A DNA stretch of 34,439 nt from an uncultured Porphyromonas sp. (GCA_900539155.1 UQBE01000020.1:1-34439); one strand, 5' to 3'. Shown: positions 1 to 8,163, counted from the stretch's first letter. The notes: generated from the sequence alone by a model not told the origin. Made by a program: numbers and translations.

Positions 1-81
1 CGAAGCCGAATCCCGAAAGCAACACAGCGATTCGCCTTTATGCAACAGTCTCAAGTAATCACAGAGCTCAGCAAAGCATAA
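1..81 (+). CDS. 3' end of an unidentified upstream gene (partial)
   Basis: Frame 1 is open from the first base of the window to a TAA at 79-81, giving about 26 residues that end in QVITELSKA. The stop is followed 9 bases later by a strong inverted repeat that looks like a transcription terminator, which is what a real gene end would have. The fragment is too short to assign to a family. In related genomes genes of serine and vitamin B6 metabolism can lie beside pdxB, but nothing here proves that. It could be a chance open frame. Confidence 0.45.
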   Translation, partial: RSRIPKATQRFAFMQQSQVITELSKA

Positions 82-90
82 CTAACAACG

Positions 91-150
91 AAGGTGACTA
101 GACGCCATCCCATCACATCGGGAGTGCAGATCTAGTCACCTTCCTCTTTA
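91..150 (+). terminator. Hairpin terminator between the upstream gene and pdxB
   Basis: AAGGTGACTAGA at 91-102 is the exact reverse complement of TCTAGTCACCTT at 131-142. This makes a 12-base-pair stem with a 28-base loop, followed by a pyrimidine-rich CCTCTTTA. It sits just after the stop codon of the partial gene and 35 bases before pdxB. An operator or leader structure for pdxB is possible, but a terminator is the simpler reading. Confidence 0.55.
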
Positions 151-176
151 TATTAAGTAGCTATACTATTATATAT

Positions 177-1388
177 ATGTCCCTGCGAATAGTCGTAGAT
201 AGTTCTATCCCTTACATGGCCGACGGCATGCCCCTCGGAGTCGAGGCGCGCTACCTACCGAGTGGCGAGATAACGGCCGAAGCGGTTGCCGATGCCGATG
301 CCCTGATGATCCGTAGCGTGACGCGTTGTGACCGCACGCTCCTGGAGGGGAGTGCTGTGCGTCTGATCACCTCAGCGACAGCGGGCTTTGACCACATAGA
401 TACCGAGTACTGCCGTGAGGCGGGCATTCGCTGGTTCAACGCCCCAGGGTGCAACGCGGCCTCTGTGGCGCAATACGTCCTGACGGCGATTTCTTCCATT
501 GCTTTAGAGCAGAAATGGGCCCCTGAGGATATAACCCTCGGGATCATTGGCACGGGACATACGGGCGGACGAGTCTATCAGCGTGCCAAGGCACTCGGCA
601 TGCGGACGCTTCTCTACGATCCGCCTCTCGTGGCGGCTTACGATGAGCACCCTGACTGGCAGAGCTATCTGGAGGAGCTGGATCGCAACGGACTACCTCG
701 CCCTTACCTTGCCGACGAGATGCCCAGTCTGCGGGATAGCTTCGTAGACCTAGACGCACTCCTCGCTGAGGCTACGGTGATTACCTGTCATGTGCCTCTG
801 ACGAAGGGGGGCGCACACCCTACTTATCACTTGGTCGATGACGCTTTCTTGCGAAATGCTCAGCAACGACCTTGGCTCATCAACGCTTGTCGTGGAGCCG
901 TCGTCGACACCCCCGCATTGGTACAAGCCCTTGACGACAAAGCGGTCGCAGGAGCCGTCATCGACTGCTGGGAGGGTGAGCCACACATAGCACAGCCACT
1001 ACTAGACCGAGTCTTCATCGGTACGCCTCACATTGCGGGCTTCTCAGTGCATGGCAAGGCGCAGGGAGCTGTGCAGAGCCTGCGTCACCTGTGCGACTTC
1101 TTCGATCTTAGTGACACCCGTATAGCACTGGCACACCCTCGTCCCTTGGCGGAGCCATACCTAGACCTCTCGGGGTGCGAATCGTGGCAGATACCGTGGC
1201 GTGCGATGCTTCACACGCTTGACCTGCCCGCTATTATGAGCCGACTAGTGTCTAGTCCCGACACCTTCGAGCAGCAGCGTGTCCACTACCAGCACCCTTA
1301 CGAGCCACGCGACTACATCGTCCGAGGCGTCCCTGACTCCCTCCGTCCCGCACTCATCGCGCTTGGCTTTTATGAGAGGAGATCGTAA
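177..1388 (+). CDS. pdxB: Erythronate-4-phosphate dehydrogenase
   Basis: This 403-residue protein belongs to the D-2-hydroxyacid dehydrogenase superfamily and matches PdxB, which oxidises 4-phosphoerythronate in the DXP-dependent pyridoxal 5'-phosphate pathway in the cytoplasm. The substrate domain opens with RIVVDSSIPYM. The Rossmann nucleotide motif GIIGTGHTGG lies near residue 123. The catalytic Arg is in NACRGAVVD, the Glu in EGEP and the His in TPHIAGFS. The roughly 80-residue C-terminal part fits the PdxB dimerisation domain. A substituted glycine in the nucleotide loop (GHTGG where many relatives have GNVG) is mild. The start is the first ATG after the hairpin; no Shine-Dalgarno is evident, which is normal for Bacteroidetes. 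The last 19 bases overlap the convergent endonuclease gene. Confidence 0.9.
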   Translation: MSLRIVVDSSIPYMADGMPLGVEARYLPSGEITAEAVADADALMIRSVTRCDRTLLEGSAVRLITSATAGFDHIDTEYCREAGIRWFNAPGCNAASVAQYVLTAISSIALEQKWAPEDITLGIIGTGHTGGRVYQRAKALGMRTLLYDPPLVAAYDEHPDWQSYLEELDRNGLPRPYLADEMPSLRDSFVDLDALLAEATVITCHVPLTKGGAHPTYHLVDDAFLRNAQQRPWLINACRGAVVDTPALVQALDDKAVAGAVIDCWEGEPHIAQPLLDRVFIGTPHIAGFSVHGKAQGAVQSLRHLCDFFDLSDTRIALAHPRPLAEPYLDLSGCESWQIPWRAMLHTLDLPAIMSRLVSSPDTFEQQRVHYQHPYEPRDYIVRGVPDSLRPALIALGFYERRS

Positions 1389-2557
1389 GTAAGGCTTTCG
1401 GGAAATAGTAGGGGCATACCATTCTTCTTTATTTTAAAGCTGTAGGTGTCTCCATGCCCACTCGGTCTGCAGAGCAACAAGTCTACGGTGATAATTGCAG
1501 CTTCTAGAAGTAAATCGAATTGAGGTAAGATTGGATTTCTCGTATGCTCAATACTTCGATATCGAAAATACTCTTTTCCGTCTTGATACTTATTATCAAC
1601 GGCTATCCAAAAGGTCTCTCGATGTTTTTCGCTCAGGCGCTGATGTAGTTTTCGTAAAGTCCACACAGCAACATCTTCGATTGGAGTACCAAAGTGCTGA
1701 AGCTCTAGGAGTTCTTTAACTTGGTCAAGTGTTAGCCCCAACCCCTGACTATTAGGGAGGTTGCATTGTACTGTGTTTTGATAGGTTTTCTTTCCCTTGA
1801 CTTTATCTAAGTATCCATACTTGGCGACAATCTCACGTCCTGATTTGAGAGTACTCAAACTCCAATCGGGCGTTTGAGTAAAGAGGACATTCTTAGTAGA
1901 TGATCGCTTTTCTCTATAGCTCTTGAGTTCTATTCCTTTGTAGTCAGGTGTTTTGTTAGAGTTTTGCGCTATGCCTAACATTGTTTCAATGGTACGACCA
2001 ATGCCTGTATCTGCGGTTATTTCAGCTTCAAACCACTCACCTTTGTGACATTTGAAAAATGCAAGTAGCTCTTCTGATGTTGTAGAGCTGGTATGGTAAA
2101 GTTCTGCTATGAACTCTTTCAGAGGAGATGGCTCGGAGGCGGTGTAGCTTTTCTCGATGTTGACACGTGTTATATTGATTACTCTAAACTCCATTTTATA
2201 GGCGCAAATTGCATGGATGTCATCTGCATGGGTATGCTCTCCTAGCTGATAAATCCAAAGGCGAGGATCTCCTTTTTTTGTAATAGGACGATAAAGAGAG
2301 GTCTTGGTTTGATACTCATTTCGTTCATCGAAGATCCTGGTAGGAAGTATTTGCTTGTGATTAGGTCCCTGTAGCTGTTCTGAATAGTTGTGAATACCTT
2401 GCTCGAAGAAATAGCTACGCATTGGAGCTGTTGCGTCTAAAATACTTTTCTTCAAACCAGTTCCTGTGACTTGAACGAGGGTAAAGCTTATGTTATGGTT
2501 TACAAGATAAGCAATATTTCGCTCCTCAAGCTTCGAGAAAGAGCGCATATGTGTCAT
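1370..2557 (-). CDS. MvaI/BcnI-family type II restriction endonuclease
   Basis: This 395-residue protein carries TPDYKGIELKS around residues 203-213. The spacing Asp205-x4-Glu210-x-Lys212 is the active-site pattern of MvaI (PD-(D/E)xK fold), a monomeric endonuclease of the CCWGG/CCSGG group. The family enzyme is about 250 residues, so the first 165 or so residues are an extra N-terminal domain of unknown role. The gene starts 3 bases after the stop of the methyltransferase and is read after it, a common order that lets protection come first. A second Met at residue 4 is an alternative start. Its 3' end overlaps the pdxB 3' end by 19 bases on opposite strands. Base composition looks clearly AT-richer than pdxB, consistent with horizontal transfer. 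The recognition site cannot be read from the sequence. Confidence 0.8.
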   Translation of the reverse strand: MTHMRSFSKLEERNIAYLVNHNISFTLVQVTGTGLKKSILDATAPMRSYFFEQGIHNYSEQLQGPNHKQILPTRIFDERNEYQTKTSLYRPITKKGDPRLWIYQLGEHTHADDIHAICAYKMEFRVINITRVNIEKSYTASEPSPLKEFIAELYHTSSTTSEELLAFFKCHKGEWFEAEITADTGIGRTIETMLGIAQNSNKTPDYKGIELKSYREKRSSTKNVLFTQTPDWSLSTLKSGREIVAKYGYLDKVKGKKTYQNTVQCNLPNSQGLGLTLDQVKELLELQHFGTPIEDVAVWTLRKLHQRLSEKHRETFWIAVDNKYQDGKEYFRYRSIEHTRNPILPQFDLLLEAAIITVDLLLCRPSGHGDTYSFKIKKNGMPLLFPESLTYDLLS

Positions 2558-2560
2558 AAG

Positions 2561-4432
2561 CTAGTCAATTTTATTTAGAATTTCATTGGCAATGGCTCTA
2601 GCCATCAAAGGAGGGACTGCATTTCCCACCAATGTATACTGCGGAATCTCTACTTTGCGCTTATTACCGCCCGTTTGTCTCTTTCCTTGAAACACAAAAG
2701 AGTCATCAAATGACTGTAATCGTGCCATCTCGCGTACAGTGAGTGGGCGATGAGCAGCGTAGTGTATAAAGTCGTCTGGCATAGTACACACAGTAGGACT
2801 CTGTCCTTGTGGATTTAATATGGTATAGTTGCGTTTGTTTGATTCTAACCCCTCTTTTTTTAATTGAGGTTTAGCAGAGTCGTAGTCTCCAGCCTCTGCA
2901 ATGACCTGTAAGCGACGTCGTACATTAGCATTTTGTTGGCTCGTTTGATGATTGAAGAGCTCCATATGCTGATACTTGAGACGAGAGCTTAGCTCTCCTC
3001 TTGTCTTGACATAAAAAGGCTCAGAGTCGAACTCAAATCGATGCCTCAGTCTTCCATATTTAGACCAGCTTGAATACATCTGTCCCCCTTTTATCGGAAC
3101 ACTATCCTCCGTGCGAGCTCGTAGTAAACTTTGATATTGCTTGATGGGTGAGGTGGCTCGATACGTTTCTACAGTCTCTCCATAACCAATCATATCTAAG
3201 TCCCAAAGAGCTTCGAATACTGTCACCCGATCATCTTCTTTTATCGTTGTAGGAATGCTAGTAATAAGTTTTTGATCCTTGCGACAGCCGATGAAAAGTA
3301 CTCGCTCTCGATTTTGTGGAACGCCATAGTCTGCCGCCGTTAAGACTATCGGCTGATGTATACGATATAGATGCACATTGTCAACTAACCCCTGAAATGC
3401 AACAAGGTCTGTCCTATTTAGTAGCTTTTTTATTTCATCAAGACAATCATCAAATCGTAGTGCAAAGACTTTCAAAGCTTGCTCCATTTCTTCAACATCT
3501 TGAGGGTATCTAGTCAAAGGCTTGATAGTTTCTAGAGAGCTAAGCATCCGACTTATGATTCGCTCCTCACACATTTGATCTATGGAGTCATTAAGTTGCT
3601 CTACGAAGTGATCATTATTTACATTGCAGTGCGTCTTAAGATTTACAAGACTCTGGATGATAACCTCCCGCTGTGAACTCTCTTGAAGCAATAGAAGACC
3701 ATGGCGAATGGTGTTGATATCTTGATTGGACTTGCTCTCTTTATAGGATATTCCCTGAGTGATTACTTTGAATTGACGATTTAATAGATCGAAGTACCCC
3801 CTCTCGTAAGTGTCAGAAGCTAAACCATCATATGCCTCTACATCCAATTTAGTAAGCCACAGCTTGACCATAAATGGGGATAGATAGTTGGGAAGCTTAG
3901 TCTTGAGAAAGGCTTGTAAATATGGCATTGCGGCTTCATCAATTATTGAACTTATCTCGCTCAATATTCGATCTACAAACTTACCCTTATCCTTTGTTAG
4001 AATACCCTTGACGTTTTCCATAACAAAGTACTTTGGTCGCAAAACTTTGATGACTTTGAGGTAGTGGTAGAAAAGGTTATCTCTCTTGTCAAACTTGCTG
4101 CGAGACCCTGCTAAGCTAAAAGATTGGCAACTAGGACCTCCAGTCACAACATCAACCCGCTTTTCCCCAATCTTATCGAGCAAATTGGAGAGAAAAGACT
4201 CCTCCATAATGTCCTGACATAGAAATTCTGTGGGGAGTCCTAGCTGGTGATTATAGCGTACTTCGTGCGTAAGCTGACAGTTTGTATTGATATCTGACGC
4301 TAGCAAGAAGTCATAGTACTTATCCTCAGTATAGGCCTGTAGAAAACCTTCGCTAATACCTCCAGCACCTGCAAATAAATCGATGAACGTCACCTTCTGA
4401 CGATTTTGCGTAAACTCTCTCTTCTCAGCCAT
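2561..4432 (-). CDS. DNA (cytosine-5-)-methyltransferase with a large insertion
   Basis: This is the modification half of the restriction-modification pair. Motif I (FIDLFAGAGG, residues 16-25), motif IV with catalytic Cys102 in GGPSCQSFS, motif VI MENV (138-141), motif VIII PQNRERV (372-378) and motif X VGNAVPP near the C-terminus identify a C5-cytosine methyltransferase. The usual PC dipeptide reads SC here. The gap between motifs VI and VIII is about 230 residues, where typical enzymes have about 50 to 60, so roughly 180 largely helical residues are inserted before the catalytic domain resumes. The target-recognition region follows motif VIII. The gene follows the lipoprotein gene by 31 bases. 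Characterised MvaI and BcnI systems use N4-cytosine methylases, whereas EcoRII-type CCWGG systems use C5 methylation, so this pairing resembles the latter. Confidence 0.9.
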   Translation of the reverse strand: MAEKREFTQNRQKVTFIDLFAGAGGISEGFLQAYTEDKYYDFLLASDINTNCQLTHEVRYNHQLGLPTEFLCQDIMEESFLSNLLDKIGEKRVDVVTGGPSCQSFSLAGSRSKFDKRDNLFYHYLKVIKVLRPKYFVMENVKGILTKDKGKFVDRILSEISSIIDEAAMPYLQAFLKTKLPNYLSPFMVKLWLTKLDVEAYDGLASDTYERGYFDLLNRQFKVITQGISYKESKSNQDINTIRHGLLLLQESSQREVIIQSLVNLKTHCNVNNDHFVEQLNDSIDQMCEERIISRMLSSLETIKPLTRYPQDVEEMEQALKVFALRFDDCLDEIKKLLNRTDLVAFQGLVDNVHLYRIHQPIVLTAADYGVPQNRERVLFIGCRKDQKLITSIPTTIKEDDRVTVFEALWDLDMIGYGETVETYRATSPIKQYQSLLRARTEDSVPIKGGQMYSSWSKYGRLRHRFEFDSEPFYVKTRGELSSRLKYQHMELFNHQTSQQNANVRRRLQVIAEAGDYDSAKPQLKKEGLESNKRNYTILNPQGQSPTVCTMPDDFIHYAAHRPLTVREMARLQSFDDSFVFQGKRQTGGNKRKVEIPQYTLVGNAVPPLMARAIANEILNKID

Positions 4433-4463
4433 TTGGACTCTCTTCTATCTCGTATTGTTTAGT

Positions 4464-5006
4464 TCAATAATAAGCGTCTTCGAGAGGAACTGTAGGGTTG
4501 TTATCTTTCTTAGGGGTGTCAAATAGAGCAGAAATAGCCCGAGCTATAGCCTCTCGAATATCATCCGCCTCTGTGGACCCCAGTCCTTCTGCTGTAGCAA
4601 CTGCTACTAACTTATTCGTATCAGCTGTAATTAACTGGATTGTGACTTCTAGAGCATAACCGACTAGGAGTTCCCTTTTGTTGCTCTCTCCATAGTTTAC
4701 AATGAGCGTTTCCTTGGCATACTTTGGCGAGACCTCTGGAACTATTACGAACCCTCGTTTGGACAAATGTCCTGCTATGAGATCTCTAGGATTGACAGAG
4801 TTAGAGTAAGGTAGTGTATAGCCTCCTATTGCCATACTTGAGGAGCTGTGTACGCCACCCGTCGGAGCAATATAGGCATAATGAAATTGAGATAGAGGAA
4901 GGTAGGTCTTCACCTGAGGAGTATTCAGTGCACAGCCCGACAGGGTGAGCGTAAGCAGTATGCCTGCAATGACGCCCCATAGCTTGGATAAGTGGGTTTG
5001 TTTCAT
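4464..5006 (-). CDS. Small lipoprotein of unknown function
   Basis: The protein starts with a basic MKQTHLSKLW, a hydrophobic stretch and a lipobox LTLSGC, so it should be exported and lipidated. The mature part (about 150 residues) has a glycine/serine-rich segment and an alternating pattern like an alpha/beta domain, and ends DAYY. I do not recognise the family. The frame is open upstream to a TTG at 5027, but that codon lies inside the promoter -7 element TATATTTG (5025-5032). The ATG at 5006 also has AAAGGA about 9 bases upstream, so it is the better start. It may be co-transcribed with the restriction-modification genes, which begin 31 bases downstream. Confidence 0.65.
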   Translation of the reverse strand: MKQTHLSKLWGVIAGILLTLTLSGCALNTPQVKTYLPLSQFHYAYIAPTGGVHSSSSMAIGGYTLPYSNSVNPRDLIAGHLSKRGFVIVPEVSPKYAKETLIVNYGESNKRELLVGYALEVTIQLITADTNKLVAVATAEGLGSTEADDIREAIARAISALFDTPKKDNNPTVPLEDAYY

Positions 5007-5024
5007 ATCGACAAGTCCTTTCTG

Positions 5025-5032
5025 CAAATATA
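5025..5032 (-). promoter_or_regulatory. Bacteroidetes -7 promoter element for the lipoprotein gene
   Basis: The minus strand reads TATATTTG, an exact match to the Bacteroidetes TAnnTTTG element. Transcription would start near 5019, about 13 bases before the ATG at 5006. No clear TTG is seen at the expected -33 position, so the match is partial. Confidence 0.5.
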
Positions 5033-5185
5033 GATAAAAACATAGAGTGCACCTATATCTTGAGGCCGATTGGGAGCAGTTGGCATACGACAGGTGCTCG
5101 TTGAGCTCACTAGAGTGCGATTGGGTGTAGCTTCGTCTATTGCTTAGATTACCTTTGCATTCATCTGTCGTGAAGGAGTTCTCAT

Positions 5186-5596
5186 CTAGGGCTGTGCGGA
5201 GCTACGGGGAAGCGCCTCCTGGAGGGCGATTTCCTCTGCGGAGAAGTATCCCTTGTGGTACTTTATTTCGAAGACAGCGCTTGCTGGACAGTATAGAGCC
5301 TCGACGACATCGTAGCGTATCGGCAAGTCGATGCGCATCCGCTGCGCATAGCGCACGCCACCGAGCATCATCTTATGCGCTTTTGCCGCATTGACGGCGT
5401 CTAGTGGACTCGTCGCGGTGTACTCCATACGGCTCTTCACCTCGACGACCAGCAGATGCCGGCCGTCTGACGCAATAATATCAATCTCACATAGAGAGTC
5501 CCGCCAGTTAATCTCGAGGATGCGTATCCCTCGAGAGAGTAGATAGCGCTGAGCAGCGCGCTCGCCTGCAGCTCCGAGCTCATTCGCTAGCACCAT
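5186..5596 (-). CDS. yraN: YraN/UPF0102 family nuclease-fold protein
   Basis: This 136-residue protein matches the UPF0102 family. It has GAAGERAAQRYLLSRGIRIL at the N-terminus, then EIDIIASDGRHLLVVEVKSR, the conserved E-x-D ... E-V-K core of a Holliday-junction-resolvase-like PD-(D/E)xK fold. The biochemical role of the family is not well established. Length is normal. It is the last gene of the glsA-glsB-yraN unit, 13 bases after glsB. A TAnnTTTG match on the opposite strand at 5150-5157 lies just beyond its 3' end but has no gene to drive. Confidence 0.85.
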   Translation of the reverse strand: MVLANELGAAGERAAQRYLLSRGIRILEINWRDSLCEIDIIASDGRHLLVVEVKSRMEYTATSPLDAVNAAKAHKMMLGGVRYAQRMRIDLPIRYDVVEALYCPASAVFEIKYHKGYFSAEEIALQEALPRSSAQP

Positions 5597-5609
5597 AAGG
5601 TAGGGAAGA

Positions 5610-6560
5610 CTACTTACGGGTGTGCTGGTAAGTGTCTATGTGCCGCTCTTTCTTCTCGGGGATAATGTCCGCAATGGGCGTCAGCAGGCCCGTCTCCTCG
5701 ACATCGCCAAACTCATCGTTGATAGCAGTCCCGAAGATGCGAATCTTCGGCGTGAGTGACATATAGGCGTTAAAGAGCGGGGGAATGTTGATATTGTGCT
5801 TGCGGACCTCTGCCTTGAGCGTGCGGTAGTCGCTCTTGAGGTCGTTCTTGACAAAGAGACGATCTATCTCTGCCGGGTCAATGTCCACCTCGACCGGCGT
5901 CATCGGGACGACCAAGTGATCCTTGTCTCCGAAGTAAATCTCCATAAACTTCAGAATTAAGTTGCGGCAGTACTTGTTGTAAGTCTTGTACATAGTCACC
6001 TTGCCAAAGAAGTACTTGATCTCAGGGTAGATGACGGTCAAGGCTCCGAGTCCGTCCCACAGGTTGTCGAGCGTATAGATCGAAGACATCAGTCCAGCTC
6101 TGGTCGTCTGAAACTCGTGGCTCACGAAGGAGCGTCCCAGCTCAATCGTGTAGGGGAGGTAGTCGCGTACGAACTCCTCACTAAAGCTGAACATGTGTGA
6201 CGTAGCTAGGGCATCCGTCTGCTCTTGATGGCGTAGCACCGCCTCGCCGAGGATGTAGCGGTAACCACCCATAACCTTTTCGAGCTCAGGATTCCAGACG
6301 ATGAGCTGTACGTAGCCATCGTCCATTAGATCATACTTATCCACATCGCAATCTAGCCCCGTGCCACCACCGCCAGCACGAAAGCTCTCCTCGCGCAGAC
6401 GTCCCACCTCACGCATCGTGTGTGGTGCTTGCGCAGCTCGAAAGGCGTAGATCTCATTGTTACTCTTATTGGTCTTACGGACGAAGAGCTCTGGTGTCAG
6501 CTCCTGTCGGATCAATTGCCGATCTATCGGCGCTATGATGGGTTGCTCTGTAGCACTCAT
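5610..6560 (-). CDS. glsB: GlsB-like N-acyltransferase (glycine-lipid synthesis, OlsB/GNAT family)
   Basis: This 316-residue protein has the GNAT-like acyltransferase region seen in the Bacteroidetes 'putative hemolysin'/OlsB family: REVGRLREESFRAGGGGTGLDCDVDKYD near residues 50-77, then VWNPELEKVMGGYRYI. In Bacteroides thetaiotaomicron the glsB product N-acylates glycine with a 3-hydroxy fatty acid. A second enzyme, GlsA, then adds the O-linked acyl chain to make glycine and serine-glycine lipids. Here the glsA-like gene overlaps it by four bases (6557-6560), which supports this pairing. The amino acid used (glycine, serine or other) cannot be told from sequence. It acts at the cytoplasmic membrane face. 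Confidence 0.78.
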   Translation of the reverse strand: MSATEQPIIAPIDRQLIRQELTPELFVRKTNKSNNEIYAFRAAQAPHTMREVGRLREESFRAGGGGTGLDCDVDKYDLMDDGYVQLIVWNPELEKVMGGYRYILGEAVLRHQEQTDALATSHMFSFSEEFVRDYLPYTIELGRSFVSHEFQTTRAGLMSSIYTLDNLWDGLGALTVIYPEIKYFFGKVTMYKTYNKYCRNLILKFMEIYFGDKDHLVVPMTPVEVDIDPAEIDRLFVKNDLKSDYRTLKAEVRKHNINIPPLFNAYMSLTPKIRIFGTAINDEFGDVEETGLLTPIADIIPEKKERHIDTYQHTRK

Positions 6561-7405
6561 TTGGATAGTTGGTCTTTCAGTTGGTAAACTTGCTGCCTGA
6601 TGCGCTCTACTTGCTCCGGTAAGTCGCTAGGTCTTACCCCCTCGAGGGTCTCGTAGGGGATCGGCTCCCCGACCACTACGGTAAAGGAGCTACCCTGTGC
6701 AGCAAACATTTCATGTGGTAGCAATGCCGTGCCTATGTTAAATCGTATGCCGAGCGCCTTGCGTAGTTGCTCTATACGGTAAAACTTCATCGAGTTACGC
6801 CCGTGGAAGAAGAGCGGCACGATGGGACGGTGATATTGTCTTGCCTGCTTGATAAAGCTGGGTCGCCAGAGCGGGTCCTGTATCTGCCCATTGATGAGTC
6901 GTGAGCAGAGTCCTGCGGGGAATGTAATCACCGGCAGGTCGCTCTCCAGTGCCTCGTGCATCTTCTGAATAGAGGTGCGCGCTTGTGCGCCGTACTTATT
7001 GACCGGAACGAAGATGTGAGCCAGTGGCTGGAGGTTGAGTAGGAGATCGTTGACAATGTAGCGAATGTCCGAGTGATAGTGCCTGGCTATCAGATGCGTC
7101 AAGCAGATTCCGTCGAGTCCTCCCAGCGGGTGATTGCTGATAAAGAGGGCGCGAGGATCCTCCGGCAGATGCTCAGCACCGATGAGCGTCAGGTTAATGC
7201 GAAACTCCTGAATCAGGGCATCCATAAAGTCTACTCCCTCGAGGTGCCCGTAGCGACGTAGCACATCGTTTATTTCGCGCTGATGTATCAAGCGCGCCAC
7301 GCCATTTGTCACGAAAGCGGGCAGTGGCTTCTTGCGTCGTCGATTGAGGATAGCTGCTATGTCGACCTGCTGTGGATGAAAACTCTCTTCAGGCATAGAT
7401 TGCAT
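6557..7405 (-). CDS. glsA: GlsA-like 1-acyl-glycerophosphate acyltransferase-family O-acyltransferase
   Basis: The acyltransferase core has FISNHPLGGLDG, the NHxxxxD catalytic motif, followed later by ITFPAGLCSR and VPLFFHGRNS. These are standard for the PlsC/LPLAT superfamily. With GlsB next door it fits the O-acylation step of glycine-lipid synthesis. The frame is open to 7546, but the extra N-terminal 47 residues are Arg/Trp-rich and unlike the family. A -7 promoter element TACATTTG on the minus strand at 7417-7424 lies downstream of that start. I therefore use the ATG at 7405; a second ATG at 7396 (MPEESFHPQQ) is nearly as good. It overlaps glsB by ATGA. Confidence 0.78.
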   Translation of the reverse strand: MQSMPEESFHPQQVDIAAILNRRRKKPLPAFVTNGVARLIHQREINDVLRRYGHLEGVDFMDALIQEFRINLTLIGAEHLPEDPRALFISNHPLGGLDGICLTHLIARHYHSDIRYIVNDLLLNLQPLAHIFVPVNKYGAQARTSIQKMHEALESDLPVITFPAGLCSRLINGQIQDPLWRPSFIKQARQYHRPIVPLFFHGRNSMKFYRIEQLRKALGIRFNIGTALLPHEMFAAQGSSFTVVVGEPIPYETLEGVRPSDLPEQVERIRQQVYQLKDQLSK

Positions 7406-7416
7406 AAGATTTACTG

Positions 7417-7424
7417 CAAATGTA
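7417..7424 (-). promoter_or_regulatory. -7 promoter element for glsA-glsB-yraN
   Basis: The minus strand reads TACATTTG, matching TAnnTTTG. It is 12 bases from the ATG at 7405, so the leader would be only a few bases long. No good TTG lies 19-21 bases upstream, so confidence is moderate. Confidence 0.45.
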
Positions 7425-7733
7425 CGACTTATGGCGCACATAGTGGTTAAGTCCCACGTGCCTACGTCTCGACGACTTCGCCACCAGCGACGAACTGCAC
7501 TACACGCCGAGGCTCTTATTTGCGGAGGAGTCCGCCTATCCGTCATTGCGGAGGAATTGTTTCACACGGATGTAGAGATGCAGCCATGCTCCCTGGACTG
7601 TTTGTTTTTATCACGAGAGGGGGCTACGCTTACATGGGGAGGTAAATGGGCGTTTTTACGACACAAATGGGGACCTTCTGGCCTCAAAAGAGCCGATAAA
7701 TGAGATTAATATGCTCATTTCTGCCGAAAAAGC
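7425..7733. other. Intergenic stretch without a convincing gene
   Basis: This divergent spacer between glsA and the HU promoter holds an open frame (7431-7703, plus strand) rich in Arg, His and Trp. It has no recognisable domain and mostly mirrors the false N-terminal extension of glsA. TGTTTCAC at 7558-7565 matches only half of a canonical parS site. I see no RNA gene here. Confidence 0.4.
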
Positions 7734-7763
7734 TTGCAGAGAATGAAAAAAACACTATCTTTG
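7734..7763 (+). promoter_or_regulatory. Promoter of the HU gene
   Basis: TTG at 7734-7736, a 19-base spacer and TATCTTTG at 7756-7763 exactly match the Bacteroidetes housekeeping sigma promoter. The start point would be near 7769, giving a leader of about 110 bases before the ATG at 7879, long for this phylum and possibly structured. Confidence 0.75.
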
Positions 7764-7878
7764 AGGCGTGAATAGGACCGAACGGCTCTAGAGAGCCATA
7801 TGGCAGGTCGCGTCAACGTCCTTAGCAACTATCCTAAGAGTAGAACAAATGTATTACTAATCATAAACAAACTTTCCT

Positions 7879-8163
7879 ATGGAGAAAACTACAAAAACCG
7901 AATTCATCAAGACTGTTGCCGAGAAGGCTGGTCTATCTCAGAAGGACACAAAGGCTGTCTATGAGGCAATGGTAGAGGCCATCCACGAGGAGATGAAGAA
8001 GGGCAATCGCCTTTCACTCGTTGGCTTTGGTTCATTCTACGTTTCTGAGCGCGCCGCTCGTAAGGGTATCAATCCCCGTACGCGCAAGCCTATCCAGATT
8101 AAGGCTAGCAAGTCTGTCAAGTTTAAGCCCAGCACCGCTCTGGACGTTAACAAGAAGAAGTAA
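7879..8163 (+). CDS. HU-family DNA-binding protein
   Basis: This 94-residue histone-like protein has the HU/IHF fold. An alpha-helical N-terminus (KTEFIKTVAEKAGLSQKDT) precedes the beta arm, with GFGSFYVSERAARKGINPRTRKPI containing the DNA-intercalating Pro in the NPRT position. A basic tail ends in NKKK. It bends and compacts DNA. Length is typical. It has its own strong promoter and a clear terminator, as expected for an abundant protein. Whether it is the main HU or a paralogue cannot be decided from this window. Confidence 0.93.
   Translation: MEKTTKTEFIKTVAEKAGLSQKDTKAVYEAMVEAIHEEMKKGNRLSLVGFGSFYVSERAARKGINPRTRKPIQIKASKSVKFKPSTALDVNKKK

Noticed and set aside
5140..5394. Plus-strand gene behind the TACCTTTG match at 5150-5157
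   Set aside because: The frame is antisense to yraN, Arg/Ser-rich, starts at TTG upstream of the promoter match and has no recognisable domain.
7558..7565. TGTTTCAC as a parS site
   Set aside because: Only the left half matches; the next bases are ACGGATGT rather than the mirrored half.
7431..7703. Plus-strand open frame of 90 codons upstream of HU
   Set aside because: No domain, poor composition, overlaps the glsA promoter and mirrors the unlikely N-terminal extension of glsA.
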